Source: Tichowtungia sp964398915 (GTDB lineage Bacteria > Verrucomicrobiota > Kiritimatiellia > Kiritimatiellales > Tichowtungiaceae). Taken from it: a DNA stretch of 64,000 nt. The notes under the pieces are model-generated. The model saw only the letters and a program-made list of their open reading frames with translations, did no database searches and was not told the origin of the DNA. Made by a program: the position numbers and the translations under genes. The DNA is taken from contig CAYNOR010000006.1 of assembly GCA_964398915.1 (NCBI GenBank), forward strand, positions 61,137 through 125,136, read 5' to 3'. Shown here piece by piece: positions 6,812 through 15,100 of the stretch (the first letter of the stretch is position 1; every line of letters starts with the position of its first letter).

Positions 6812-8589
6812 TTTTTTGTTTGCTTATTACTGCCTGCGGGCGGCGTGAGCTGGATACATTACGTTTCGAAGGCGAGCAGGTTCTTTACGGTCAGACTTCA
6901 CGCATCAAGGGGCTTGATCCGGCCCGGGCTGGCGACGTGGCATCTTCCGCGATCATCGGCCGCATTTATGAAGGTCTGCTTGAATACGCGTATCTCGACC
7001 GTCCCTATCATCTTCAGCCTATGCTGGCCTCCGCCATGCCGGATATTTCCGCCGATGGGCGCATCTATACCTTTCATATCCGCAAGGGCATCTTTTTTCA
7101 GGATGACCCCTGTTTTCCCGGCGGGAAAGGGCGCGAGCTGACGGCGGAGGATTTTGTTTATTCAATTAAACGCATTGCCGATTTGAAAAATGCCTCTTCC
7201 GGTTATTGGGCCTTCAACGGGCGCATTGTCGGTCTCGATGAATTCCGGGCTGCGTCGGCGGGCGGGACCCCGACTGCGTATGATGCGCCGGTTGAGGGTT
7301 TGTCCGCGCCCGATCGATATACCTTTCAGATTAAGCTCAAAGAATCTTATCCGCAGCTTCTCTGGGTGCTGGCCATGCATTATGCCTTTGCCGTGCCGCG
7401 TGAAGCGGTGGAGTTTTATGGCGCCGGGTTTGTTAATCATCCCGTTGGCACCGGACCGTATATTCTCGAAAAATGGAAACACAACTATCGTATCGAATTC
7501 GTCCGCAATCCTAAGTGGGCTGAAACCGGCCGGATCGAAACGTATCCTTCGACCGGAACCGAATCGGCCCGTTCAGCCGGACTGCTCGACGACGCGGGCA
7601 GGCAGCTTCCGTTTGTTGACCGCATTGTGCAGTATGTCGTAGATGATGCGGCGACTTCATGGATGATGTTTCTTGCCGGCCAGTTCAGCTACAGCAGTAT
7701 TTCGCGCGACAACTGGGATGCTGTTATTAAGCCCGACAGCGGTCTGGTTGAAGAGCTTAAGAACCAGGGCGTTGAGTTGCTTTCCAGTCCGACTCTCAAT
7801 CTTTATTACATCGGCTTCAATCTGGACGATCCGGTCGTCGGCAAAAATAAAAAACTGCGTCAGGCGCTCAGCTGTGCGTTCGAGCCTGCTCTGCTGGTTC
7901 AGTATTACAATGGACGCGTCACGCCCATTTACGGTCCGCTTCCCGACCCGCTGGCCGGCTTTAAGCCGAACCCGACGACGTATTCGTATAACCTTGAGAA
8001 AGCGAAACAGCTTCTGGCCGAAGCTGGCTATCCGGAAGGCATTGATCCGGCAACCGGCCGGCGGCTGGAACTGACGCTTGAACTGGGCGGTGCAACCCCC
8101 GATGTCCGGCAGGTCGTTGACCTGATGGCCGGTATGTTTGACAAAGTCGGCGTGGTGCTCAAAGCCAGCTACAACAACTGGCCCGCCTTCCTCGACAAAA
8201 TGGATCGCCGTCAGGCGCAGCTTTTTGAGCTCGGCTGGGTTGCCGACTATCCGGATGCCGAAAATTTCCTGCAGCTGTTCTACAGTGCCAACGCCTCGCC
8301 GGGGCCCAACCACGCCAATTATGCCAATTTGCAATTTGACAGGCTCTACGAGCAAATGCGCATCATGCTTCCCGGTCCGGAAAAAGACCGTCTTTGCGAA
8401 CAGATGGCCGATCTGGTCATTGAAGACTGCCCGTGGATTTTTATGTACCAGCCGATGGATTTTGCTGTTATTCACGACTGGCTGAAGAATTACAGCCTCC
8501 ACGATTTTCCATACACCATGGTTAAATACCGCCGTGTTGATAATGCGGTTTGGGGTGAATGGAAAGAGAAGCGAGGGAGAAACAACTGA
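6769..8589 (+). CDS. ABC transporter substrate-binding lipoprotein, peptide/nickel family 5
   Basis: The 606-residue protein has a lipoprotein signal peptide with hydrophobic core and lipobox LITAC (Cys at about residue 23), so it should be anchored in the envelope. The mature part has the family 5 solute-binding fold (OppA/DppA type): LDPARAGDVASS near the N-terminus, LTAEDFVYSIKRI, GTGPYILEKW, and LRQALSCAFE in the second lobe. Ligands are probably peptides or related molecules; the specificity is not readable. Its stop overlaps the next ATG by one base (TGATG), coupling it to the permease. Confidence 0.9.
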   Translation: MRKFTSLFIIPCSIFFCLLITACGRRELDTLRFEGEQVLYGQTSRIKGLDPARAGDVASSAIIGRIYEGLLEYAYLDRPYHLQPMLASAMPDISADGRIYTFHIRKGIFFQDDPCFPGGKGRELTAEDFVYSIKRIADLKNASSGYWAFNGRIVGLDEFRAASAGGTPTAYDAPVEGLSAPDRYTFQIKLKESYPQLLWVLAMHYAFAVPREAVEFYGAGFVNHPVGTGPYILEKWKHNYRIEFVRNPKWAETGRIETYPSTGTESARSAGLLDDAGRQLPFVDRIVQYVVDDAATSWMMFLAGQFSYSSISRDNWDAVIKPDSGLVEELKNQGVELLSSPTLNLYYIGFNLDDPVVGKNKKLRQALSCAFEPALLVQYYNGRVTPIYGPLPDPLAGFKPNPTTYSYNLEKAKQLLAEAGYPEGIDPATGRRLELTLELGGATPDVRQVVDLMAGMFDKVGVVLKASYNNWPAFLDKMDRRQAQLFELGWVADYPDAENFLQLFYSANASPGPNHANYANLQFDRLYEQMRIMLPGPEKDRLCEQMADLVIEDCPWIFMYQPMDFAVIHDWLKNYSLHDFPYTMVKYRRVDNAVWGEWKEKRGRNN

Positions 8590-9830
8590 TGCTTCGTTAC
8601 ATCACCAAACGAATATTGCAAATGATCCCGACGGTGTTCGGGGTCATCCTGATCACGTTCATCCTGTTCAATATCGTTGGCGGCAGTCCGGCTCAGCAGG
8701 TGCTCGGTCCGCATGCACAGGCCGATACGCTCGAAGCATTTGATGAGCAGCGCGGTTTCAATAAACCTCTTTTCTTTGGGACGAAAACGAAAACCCGCGC
8801 GTTTACCGACCCGGACTTTGAACGATCTGCCGGCGACTGGAAGGGGATGCGCGGCGTTTCCTGGACGAACGGTGTCATGGTTTTCGCCGCTGAGGGTGAG
8901 TACGCTGTTCCGCTCAAATTTGCCCTGCGTACAGACTGTAAATATGAACTGGAAACAGAGACATTCGTTTCCAACTCTTGGAAAATCACCCGTGAAGTTT
9001 TCCAAGGTTCGGAAAAACCGGCCATCCGGACGGGCGTCCGGCCCTTGGAAATCCGCTCCATCAAATTGCGGCGGGTAATGAATAGTCCGTTTGACTCGCA
9101 GTTTATGTTTTATCTCAACCGGCTGGCTCACCTCGATTTCGGTGTCTCGCATAGCACGAATCAGCGGGTTTCAAAACTCCTCCTCGACGGTATCGGCCCG
9201 TCGCTGATGCTCACCGCGCCGATTTTCTTTGTTGGACTGATTACCTCCGTCATGCTGTCGCTCTTCTGTGCTTTCTGGCGCGACACCTGGGTAGACCGCT
9301 TTTTCGTGGTTTTCTCTGTCGCACTGATGAGCGTGAATTATCTCGTCTGGATTGTCGGCGGACAGTATCTGCTCGGTTTTAAACTAGGCTGGTTCCCGGT
9401 CTGGGGGTTTGAAGATCCTCGCTACCTGATTCTGCCGGTGCTGATCGGCGTATTCAGCGGACTCGGCGCTGAACTGCGTTTTTATCGCACCATCATGCTC
9501 GACGAAGCGCACCGTGACTATGTCCGCACCGCGCAGGCCAAAGGCGTCAGCCGCGGCGGGGTGCTGTTCAAACACGTTTTGAAAAACGCGATGATTCCCA
9601 TCATCACCAACACCGTCATCGCAATTCCTTTTCTTTATACCGGTAGCCTGCTGCTTGAGAGCTTCTTCGGTATTCCCGGCCTCGGCTACCTCGGCATCAA
9701 CGCCATCAACTCGTCCGACGTGGATGTCGTGCGCGCCATCGTGCTGGTCGGCTCCATCATGTTTGTTATCGCCAATCTCCTGACCGACCTCTGCTACGCG
9801 CTGGTTGATCCGCGGGTGAAGCTTAAATAA
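8589..9830 (+). CDS. ABC transporter permease, OppB/DppB family, with an inserted periplasmic domain
   Basis: The 413-residue protein starts at the ATG overlapping the previous stop, with GGGAG upstream. The first membrane helix (about residues 9-30) is followed by the usual FNIVGGSPAQQVLG segment. The canonical permease core resumes only at about residue 168 (LNRLAHLDFGVSHS), with several helices and the EAA loop DEAHRDYVRTAQAKGVS near residue 300. The extra 110-120 residues between, with segments such as KYELETETFV, look like a beta-rich domain and are absent from ordinary 310-340 residue OppB proteins. Two short palindromes lie inside the inserted part. No oppC or ATPase genes follow. Confidence 0.88.
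   Translation: MLRYITKRILQMIPTVFGVILITFILFNIVGGSPAQQVLGPHAQADTLEAFDEQRGFNKPLFFGTKTKTRAFTDPDFERSAGDWKGMRGVSWTNGVMVFAAEGEYAVPLKFALRTDCKYELETETFVSNSWKITREVFQGSEKPAIRTGVRPLEIRSIKLRRVMNSPFDSQFMFYLNRLAHLDFGVSHSTNQRVSKLLLDGIGPSLMLTAPIFFVGLITSVMLSLFCAFWRDTWVDRFFVVFSVALMSVNYLVWIVGGQYLLGFKLGWFPVWGFEDPRYLILPVLIGVFSGLGAELRFYRTIMLDEAHRDYVRTAQAKGVSRGGVLFKHVLKNAMIPIITNTVIAIPFLYTGSLLLESFFGIPGLGYLGINAINSSDVDVVRAIVLVGSIMFVIANLLTDLCYALVDPRVKLK
8968..8985. repeat. short palindrome, TTCCAA/TTGGAA family, inside the permease gene
   Basis: TTTCCAACTCTTGGAAAA is nearly self-complementary and lies in the region encoding the extra domain. Confidence 0.5.
8998..9016. repeat. short palindrome, TTCCAA/TTGGAA family, inside the permease gene
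   Basis: TTTTCCAAGGTTCGGAAAA lies 12 bases after the previous copy, again within the inserted domain of the permease. It has one mismatch in the right arm. Confidence 0.45.
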
Positions 9831-9976
9831 GGCTTTACGTGGATGATGCTACTTTAAGGGTCAAAGCGAAACCGAAGGACGCATTAAAGTGATGAAAAAA
9901 AGCGTTCGGACTCTTTTGATATGAGATTGTGCGTGACAGCGATAACGAGTGGGGCAGTTTGGTGCTCTCTGTCTAA

Positions 9977-10009
9977 TAAAAAACCCCGCTCGTTGAGCAG
10001 GGTTTTTTA
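9977..10009. terminator. bidirectional rho-independent terminator
   Basis: AAAAAACCCCGCTC and GAGCAGGGTTTTTT form a stem around a GTT loop, with A and T runs on either side. It can end transcripts from the permease (plus) and from the exosortase-associated gene (minus). The 150 bases between the permease stop and this site hold no recognisable gene. Confidence 0.88.
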
Positions 10010-10029
10010 GAATCGGACAACACTGGTAT

Positions 10030-10401
10030 TTATTTTGCAGACTGCCAGACGTAATCGGGATTCATCAGGCTGTCATAGCCGAGTTCTTCATTCAGCGGCA
10101 ACGGGAATGTGACGATTTCAACCACGCCGGCACCGGTACGGACGATAGTCATGAAGACGCCGTTGAGAATTCCGGTGGGAACGCCGACGAGACCATCTTC
10201 CTGAGTCATGACGATCGGTTGACGGAAGAGTTCGCCCCAGCCGGTGAGTGTATTCACAATACCACGCCAGAGTTTTACGCTCACTGGTTTCACGGAGTAT
10301 TCAGGATCACCCATTTTTGTCTGTTCGGCAAAAGAGACCTGAGTCAGAAGAACTGTCAGAAGAAAAAGACCTGTAACGACCATCTTGCGAGAACGAATCA
10401 T
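10030..10401 (-). CDS. exosortase system-associated protein, TIGR04073-like
   Basis: The 123-residue protein starts at 10401, where AAGGAG lies six bases upstream, and opens with a signal peptide ending VSFA-EQ. The mature part matches the pattern of the TIGR04073 family: KLWRGIVNTLTGWGELFRQP, then GVPTGILNGVFMTIVRTGAGVVEIVTFPLP, then MNPDYVW at the C-terminus. Members occur in genomes with exosortase/PEP-CTERM sorting, but their role is unknown. No exosortase or PEP-CTERM protein is in this window. It ends at the shared terminator. The family call is from recalled motif, not a search. Confidence 0.75.
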   Translation of the reverse strand: MIRSRKMVVTGLFLLTVLLTQVSFAEQTKMGDPEYSVKPVSVKLWRGIVNTLTGWGELFRQPIVMTQEDGLVGVPTGILNGVFMTIVRTGAGVVEIVTFPLPLNEELGYDSLMNPDYVWQSAK

Positions 10402-10494
10402 ACCCAACTCCTTATGTTTAAGTTCCATCTGCGGCAACACTTGCGTCCACTTGATGTGGGGAATGTCTTAACAAACAGAACTGAACGGATCAAG

Positions 10495-10530
10495 AGAAAT
10501 TCAGTTTTGTGTCGTATTGGGTGAATTTCT
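10495..10530. repeat. 9-bp inverted repeat upstream of two divergent genes
   Basis: AGAAATTCA (10495-10503) is the exact reverse complement of TGAATTTCT (10522-10530), with an 18-base spacer. It lies between the divergent genes starting at 10401 (minus) and about 10582 (plus). It could be an operator or an RNA hairpin; the function is unknown. Confidence 0.4.
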
Positions 10531-10581
10531 CATTAAAACCCCTATCCAAAGTCAGGGCGGACGGCTATTTTCAGACCTGCG

Positions 10582-10800
10582 ATGGTGATTTGTACGCTGG
10601 CAGAGTTGATGGGAGGGTACAAAGATGAAACTGACCCGATTGTAGAAGAGGTGCGGAACGCGCGCCGGAAACTGGCTGAAAAATTCCAGTTTGATATCAA
10701 AAAAATATTTGAAGATGCAAAAACAGAACTGGAAACCGGCGGCAGAGCCGCCTCGTCTTTCAGACCGCCGCCCAATAGACTTTGGACTCATCAAATATGA
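10582..10800 (+). CDS. small protein of the TDPIVEEVR type, probably frameshifted near its start
   Basis: The conserved-looking core is TDPIVEEVRNARRKLAEKFQ followed by FDIKKIFEDAKTELE. It resembles small bacterial proteins encoded in pairs with a partner like the next gene (antitoxin-like, function unproven). The best ribosome site, GGGAGGG at 10611-10617, points to an ATG at 10625 that is out of frame. One extra base after ATGAAA would give a natural M-K-T-D-P-I-V start. The frame shown can only start upstream (10582 or 10609). The last 20 codons read into intergenic repeat sequence. The gene may therefore be inactive. Confidence 0.45.
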   Translation: MVICTLAELMGGYKDETDPIVEEVRNARRKLAEKFQFDIKKIFEDAKTELETGGRAASSFRPPPNRLWTHQI

Positions 10801-10867
10801 AACCGTGGGTTAAAGAGCTTCGTGTATTGGCGCACTCCCCGTATCGTTTCTCCGCTGGAGGTAGAAG

Positions 10868-11113
10868 ATGAAGAAGGTTGAAAAATCAGGAATCCCCGCC
10901 GCTTTGCGTGAAGTCTGGGCCTGGAAAGAGGCGGTCTATCGCGAAACAGAAAAACTGAGTACAGCGGAAGCGCTGGAGCGGATTCATGCGGATGCCGCAG
11001 TGATACGTCAACGGTTCGGACTCTCCGTTGCCGAGCCGCAGTTCGCCGCCGGACTGGTTTGCGAAGAACCGGCGGAATACAAAACGAAGAAAACGGGGAA
11101 CGAAAAGCCATAG
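10868..11113 (+). CDS. small protein, likely partner of the preceding gene
   Basis: The 81-residue soluble protein contains PAALREVWAWKEAVYRETEKL and ALERIHADAAVIRQRFGL. This resembles the second member of small two-gene cassettes found widely in PVC bacteria and cyanobacteria. A strong GGAGG lies six bases before the ATG. The pairing suggests a toxin-antitoxin-like or accessory module, but no toxin catalytic motif is visible. The tail is Lys/Glu-rich and ends just before a GACTTT-type repeat. Confidence 0.55.
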   Translation: MKKVEKSGIPAALREVWAWKEAVYRETEKLSTAEALERIHADAAVIRQRFGLSVAEPQFAAGLVCEEPAEYKTKKTGNEKP

Positions 11114-11225
11114 ACTTTCAGACCTTCGACCTTTAGACTTTCGACTCATTAACAAAGGAACCAGAAACTGATAACTCATAACTAAATTTTAAATGCGTTA
11201 ACGCGCAGTGTTGCTTCTTCTGAAA
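11114..11225. repeat. intergenic GACTTT word repeat
   Basis: The stretch after 11113 contains AGACTTTCAGACC, GACCTTTAGACTTTCGACTC and related words in tandem-like order, then the palindrome GCGTTAACGC around 11195. No gene is visible. Similar words occur at 6274-6348 and 10781-10797. Confidence 0.4.
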
Positions 11226-11321
11226 ACCGCCAAATTTAAAGTTTGGAAGCGAGACACGCGGAGACGCGTCCCATGTGGGCGCGGCTCCCTGTCTTGTGTT
11301 TCCAAACAGGGGCTTGGCGGT
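11226..11321. repeat. large nested inverted repeat
   Basis: Outer arms ACCGCCAA and TTGGCGGT enclose inner arms GTTTGGAA and TTCCAAAC, which enclose a GC-rich core containing CCCATGTGGG. The whole can fold into a long branched stem. It is part of a 340-base gene-free stretch rich in palindromes. Confidence 0.5.
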
Positions 11322-11330
11322 CCCTCGAAC

Positions 11331-11363
11331 GGGGCATGAGCTTGGAGTTCGCGCCCCTTTTTT
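11331..11363 (+). terminator. terminator-like hairpin
   Basis: GGGGC (11331-11335) can pair with GCCCC (11353-11357), followed by six T. A competing pair CGAAC/GTTCG (11326-11330 with 11347-11351) overlaps it. It could terminate transcripts from the small gene pair upstream, though it is more than 200 bases away. Confidence 0.4.
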
Positions 11364-11382
11364 GTTTCCAATCCTTGGAAAC
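11364..11382. repeat. short palindrome, TTCCAA/TTGGAA family
   Basis: GTTTCCAATCCTTGGAAAC is a perfect inverted repeat with a three-base centre in intergenic DNA. Confidence 0.55.
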
Positions 11383-11457
11383 AACCTCGGCATAGTCCTG
11401 TAAGGACGAAGCTGGGTTAAGTTGGCGGCTCCTTGTCTGCACAAGGAAGCACGCCTC

Positions 11458-12000
11458 ATGGGAATTTGGAAAACAGCTCTTTTGCTGACCGCCGCACTGG
11501 TTATCGTTCTGCTGGTCAGCCGCAGCATCCGCAAAACGGTTTGCGTAGCCGCCGGATACGGCATCTACGCGCTCTTCGGAGAACTGTACGACAAAATCCT
11601 TTGGCCAATTGTGCAGGGACGTTACGGCCTGACGGGAGCAGTGGCGATGTCCGCCGGAGCGCTGGTCATCAACTTCTCCCTGTTGATTATTTATCAGAAG
11701 TGTGGCGTTGATTGGCTGGGCGTCTCTCTGCTCGATGATTTGCAAAAACGTACCAGTCAAGTTCGGGCATCTCTGAAACACGGCACCGCGAGAAGCTTTC
11801 TTCTCCGTCCCCCTGTGATGGTGATGCAGGCGGCCATGTGGATGCTCCAGACGCCATGGTCGGCCTTTATCCTGCTCACGGTCTGGGAGGATTCTTTTGT
11901 ACCACCGCCTTTCTTCGTCAGGGCCGGTTCGGCCCGCTCGAACGCCGGGATATCCGCAGGCGGTAAAACCGTTTGCAGAGGCGGCGTTACGGACAGCTGA
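11458..12000 (+). CDS. membrane protein of unknown function, C-terminus probably frameshifted
   Basis: From the ATG at 11458 (AAGGAA upstream) the 180-residue product has an N-terminal helix (residues 5-23), a GYGIYALFGELYDKILWPIV segment, a second helix (about 58-80), and a third hydrophobic stretch (TPWSAFILLTVW). After VWEDSFV the frame turns into Pro/Ser/Gly-rich sequence without character. Removing one C near 11902 gives TAFLRQGRFGPLERRDIRR, which fits a membrane-protein loop better. A frameshift or sequence error is therefore likely near 11900. I do not recognise the family with confidence. Confidence 0.5.
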   Translation: MGIWKTALLLTAALVIVLLVSRSIRKTVCVAAGYGIYALFGELYDKILWPIVQGRYGLTGAVAMSAGALVINFSLLIIYQKCGVDWLGVSLLDDLQKRTSQVRASLKHGTARSFLLRPPVMVMQAAMWMLQTPWSAFILLTVWEDSFVPPPFFVRAGSARSNAGISAGGKTVCRGGVTDS

Positions 12001-12028
12001 AGAACGCAGTTTGAAATGAGGGATGTCC

Positions 12029-12079
12029 TTAAGGTGAATTCAGCAGTTCCTTCGGATCGATAGCATCGGTACGGCATCC
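12029..12079 (-). pseudogene. duplicated 3' end of the AddB-like nuclease gene
   Basis: Read on the minus strand this short stretch gives GCRTDAIDPKELLNSP and a stop. The intact gene just upstream ends ICRTTAIDPKELLKS. Similarity stops after about 14 codons. It is the scar of a duplicated or recombined 3' end, not a gene. Confidence 0.6.
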
Positions 12080-12180
12080 AAATCGCAAAATTAACCTTTT
12101 CTGCCTTTTGACCTCTCGGAGCTACTCTGACTTTCTCTGGCGAAGCGGGTGGTAGAATATCTTTTTTGTGTTTTTCGTGG

Positions 12181-15100
12181 CTATGACTTGAGCAGTTCTT
12201 TTGGATCGATGGCGGTGGTGCGGCAGATGTGGGAATAGTCGTCGTACCCGGCGATGAGCGGTTCGGTGGCGAGGTCGCCGGCACGCAGTTTCCGGACATT
12301 GGAAAAGAGTGTTTTGAGGAACGCTTCCGTCAGCTCCGGATTCATTGAAAGCCGTTTCTTTGTGAAGTGTTTGGTCATTTCGTTCAGGTCGCGTTCCTGC
12401 AGGTGATAGACGGCCTGTGTTTTTTCGTTCAGTTCCGGCGTGTTGTGCGCGCCAAAAAACTTTTGCTGCGCCGCAAAGGTGTAGAGCGGAAGCTGGCAGT
12501 CGAGATTGAGCGCGATTTTCTTTTCGAGGTTGTCCAGCGAGTCCTTGCGCGACTTGCTCTTGTAGTCCACCACCAGCAACCGTTCCAGTTCGCCATTGGA
12601 GTCGAAGATCAGATCAATGCGGTCGATTTTACCTTTCAGCCGGACTTCTTCATCGCCGCGCTTTAGCGTCACCGGCAAATCGTGTTTGGCGTCGAACTTC
12701 AGTTCGAACAGTGCCGGATAACGATTTTCAGCATGCGCCGTTTCGATATCCATGCGGACAAAGTTTTCGATCATCTGCCGCAGCTTGCGTTTTTCGGTTT
12801 CCCATATCGCGGGGTGGCCGAGGTGACGGCTGGGCCGCCGCTCCGCTTTTTTGAATTCTTCTTCCGCAATGCTGCGTGCCAGCGCCAGCAGTTCGCCGGA
12901 CTTCGACGGATCAAAAACCGCCAGCGGGATAGAATCTGCTCCGGACTTTTGGCTGATCTTCCAACGTAGATGCGACGCCCTCGTCGCATTTTCATCCTGT
13001 GAGGAACGCGACGAGGGCGTCGCGTCTACGTTAATTCTTGTCGCGTACCGACCGCTTTGTCTGGCGATGGCGGTATAAACCTGTTCGAGAATGTCGTGAA
13101 TGACGTTGCCGCGGTCTGCCGGGTCGGTGCCGTCTTCGTGTGTGCGGTCGGGCCGGATGCTCAGTACCTTTTCGAGGAAGAAAACAAACCGGTTGCGGGC
13201 CAGCGATTCCAGTGCCGTTGCGCTGAACTCCGGATGGTCTTTGAGCCATTTCTGGATCGTAGACGCGACGCCCTCGTCGCGTTCAGATTTTCCAATGTTT
13301 GGAAAACGCGACGAGGGCGTCGCGTCTACGTTAAAAGCCAGCTTCGCCCGTGTCTGCCGGACTTCATCCTCGGCGCGGCAGAGTTCCGGCGGCAGAATCG
13401 TGTGAAACGATGCGCCGAGTACCGGTTTTTCGATTCCGGTCAGGCTGCGCATCCGTTCAAAAAATTCACCCGGCGCGCGCTCTTTGCCGTCGGCACCGGT
13501 GCGGGTATAGGAAAGCGTCAGCCGTTCACGCGCCGCGCTCATGGCGGTGAGAAAAAGAATTTCTTCCTGAATCAGCGCGGCTCCGGTTTCCGAAAGCGCC
13601 AGCCGCGGGCAGGGAATTTTCCGTTCGTCCAGAAATGCCCGTAGCGCTTTGCGCTCGTTCCCGTTCAGCAGAGAATCAACTTTTGGAATCTGAGGGAAAG
13701 TACGGTCATCCATTCCGGCAATATAAACCGATTCGAAGCGCAGCCCCGCCGTGTCCATCGGATTGACAATCCAGACGCCGCTTTCTGTTCCGGCGTCATC
13801 TTTGAGTGTGACGTTATCGAGCAGTTCCTCAAACAGCGGAATCATTTGCCCGATCGGGAGCGCCGGGATAGCGGGTGTGTTCAGTTCTTCAATTAAAACC
13901 AGAACCTCATCAGGCAATTTCAGGCTGTGTTGCTGAATCAGAACCGTGACTTGTTCTGAGAAACGTAGACGCGACGCCCCCGTCGCGTTTCTTTGCACAC
14001 GGGCCGCGACGGGGGCGTCGCGTCTACACTCAAAGAAGCTTTCCAGTTCCTTCGGCAGGCGGCGCAGGCGCGGAGGTTCTTTGTGGCGGATTTCCTGAAT
14101 CAGTGCCGCGGGGTCTTCAATACCGGGCCACTGGATGCCGGGCATTAACAGCAGGTCGCAAAGCCGGTCGCGCGAAAGCGTTTGGGGAAATGCGAGTAAA
14201 GCCATCAAGGCTTTAACCGGCGGATGAGCGGCGGCGGGCGTACCGCGCCGGAAATGGTACGGGATGCTGAAGCGCGCAAAGACGTCGGGGATAATGTCAG
14301 TGTACGGGCTCAGGTCGCGCAGGATCAGCGCGATTTCGTCGGGCGGAGTTCCGGCCTCGATCTCATGGGCGATGCGCCGCGCGGCATCTTCGATTTCGCC
14401 GTACGGGTGGGCGGAAACAAAAAACGAAACCCGTTCCCGCGATTCCGATTCGAGGATATTGCTGTCGTCAGCTTCGATGGCATCGGCGAAATCCTCCAAC
14501 CACGGTTTCCATTCTTCTTCGGATCCTCGCATCAGCTCGCTGCGTACGACGGCGCAGAGCCGGTCTTCAGCCGCTTCGGCGTGGGCACCCGGCAGAACGG
14601 AATAGATTTTCACGCGATCCGTCCCTAGCCGTTTTTTGAGCGCGGCTACGAAACGCTCTTCGAACGGGTTGAACCAGCGGACGGCACGGAAGTGGATTTT
14701 TCCAGCCAGTTCGCGGGGCAGTTTGCCGGATTCAATCAGACGGAGCAGGGCGGTGTTGACAGCGAAGCGGTCGGCGATGTCCATTTTTGTACACCATGCG
14801 CGCCATGCTTTGAGAAGCTGGCCGATACCGTGCAGTTTATGGTTCGGCTCATGCGCCAGCAGCCATTCAGTAATGCCGGATTCGTTTTCGGCAAAAACGG
14901 CGAAGGTTTCAATCGTCTGCCGGAGCAGTCCAGCTCGCGCGGCAGACGAAAGGCTGGCGAGCGGCTGGCCGGATGCAAAAGAAACGTTTCTAGCGGCTTC
15001 TTCGAGAAGCAGGCGGATTTCGGTTGGGCCGGGCACGCGGCCCTTGAGCAGTCCTGTGCGCCGGGCGGCCCGTTCGCAAAGGATAAGGAGCTTTTTCTGG

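Noticed and set aside
7657..8502. Minus-strand open frame of 281 codons opposite the solute-binding protein gene
   Set aside because: It is an antisense shadow caused by codon bias, without ribosome site or known motifs.
9831..9976. Start of an oppC-like permease gene after the oppB-like gene
   Set aside because: No frame with permease character is present before the terminator at 9977.
10625..10645. Very short gene from the ATG at 10625 with a strong ribosome site
   Set aside because: It stops after six codons; it is better explained as the original start of a frameshifted gene.
12963..14027. CRISPR array
   Set aside because: The three repeats are palindromic, unevenly spaced by hundreds of bases, and lie within an open coding frame; no regular spacers or cas genes exist.
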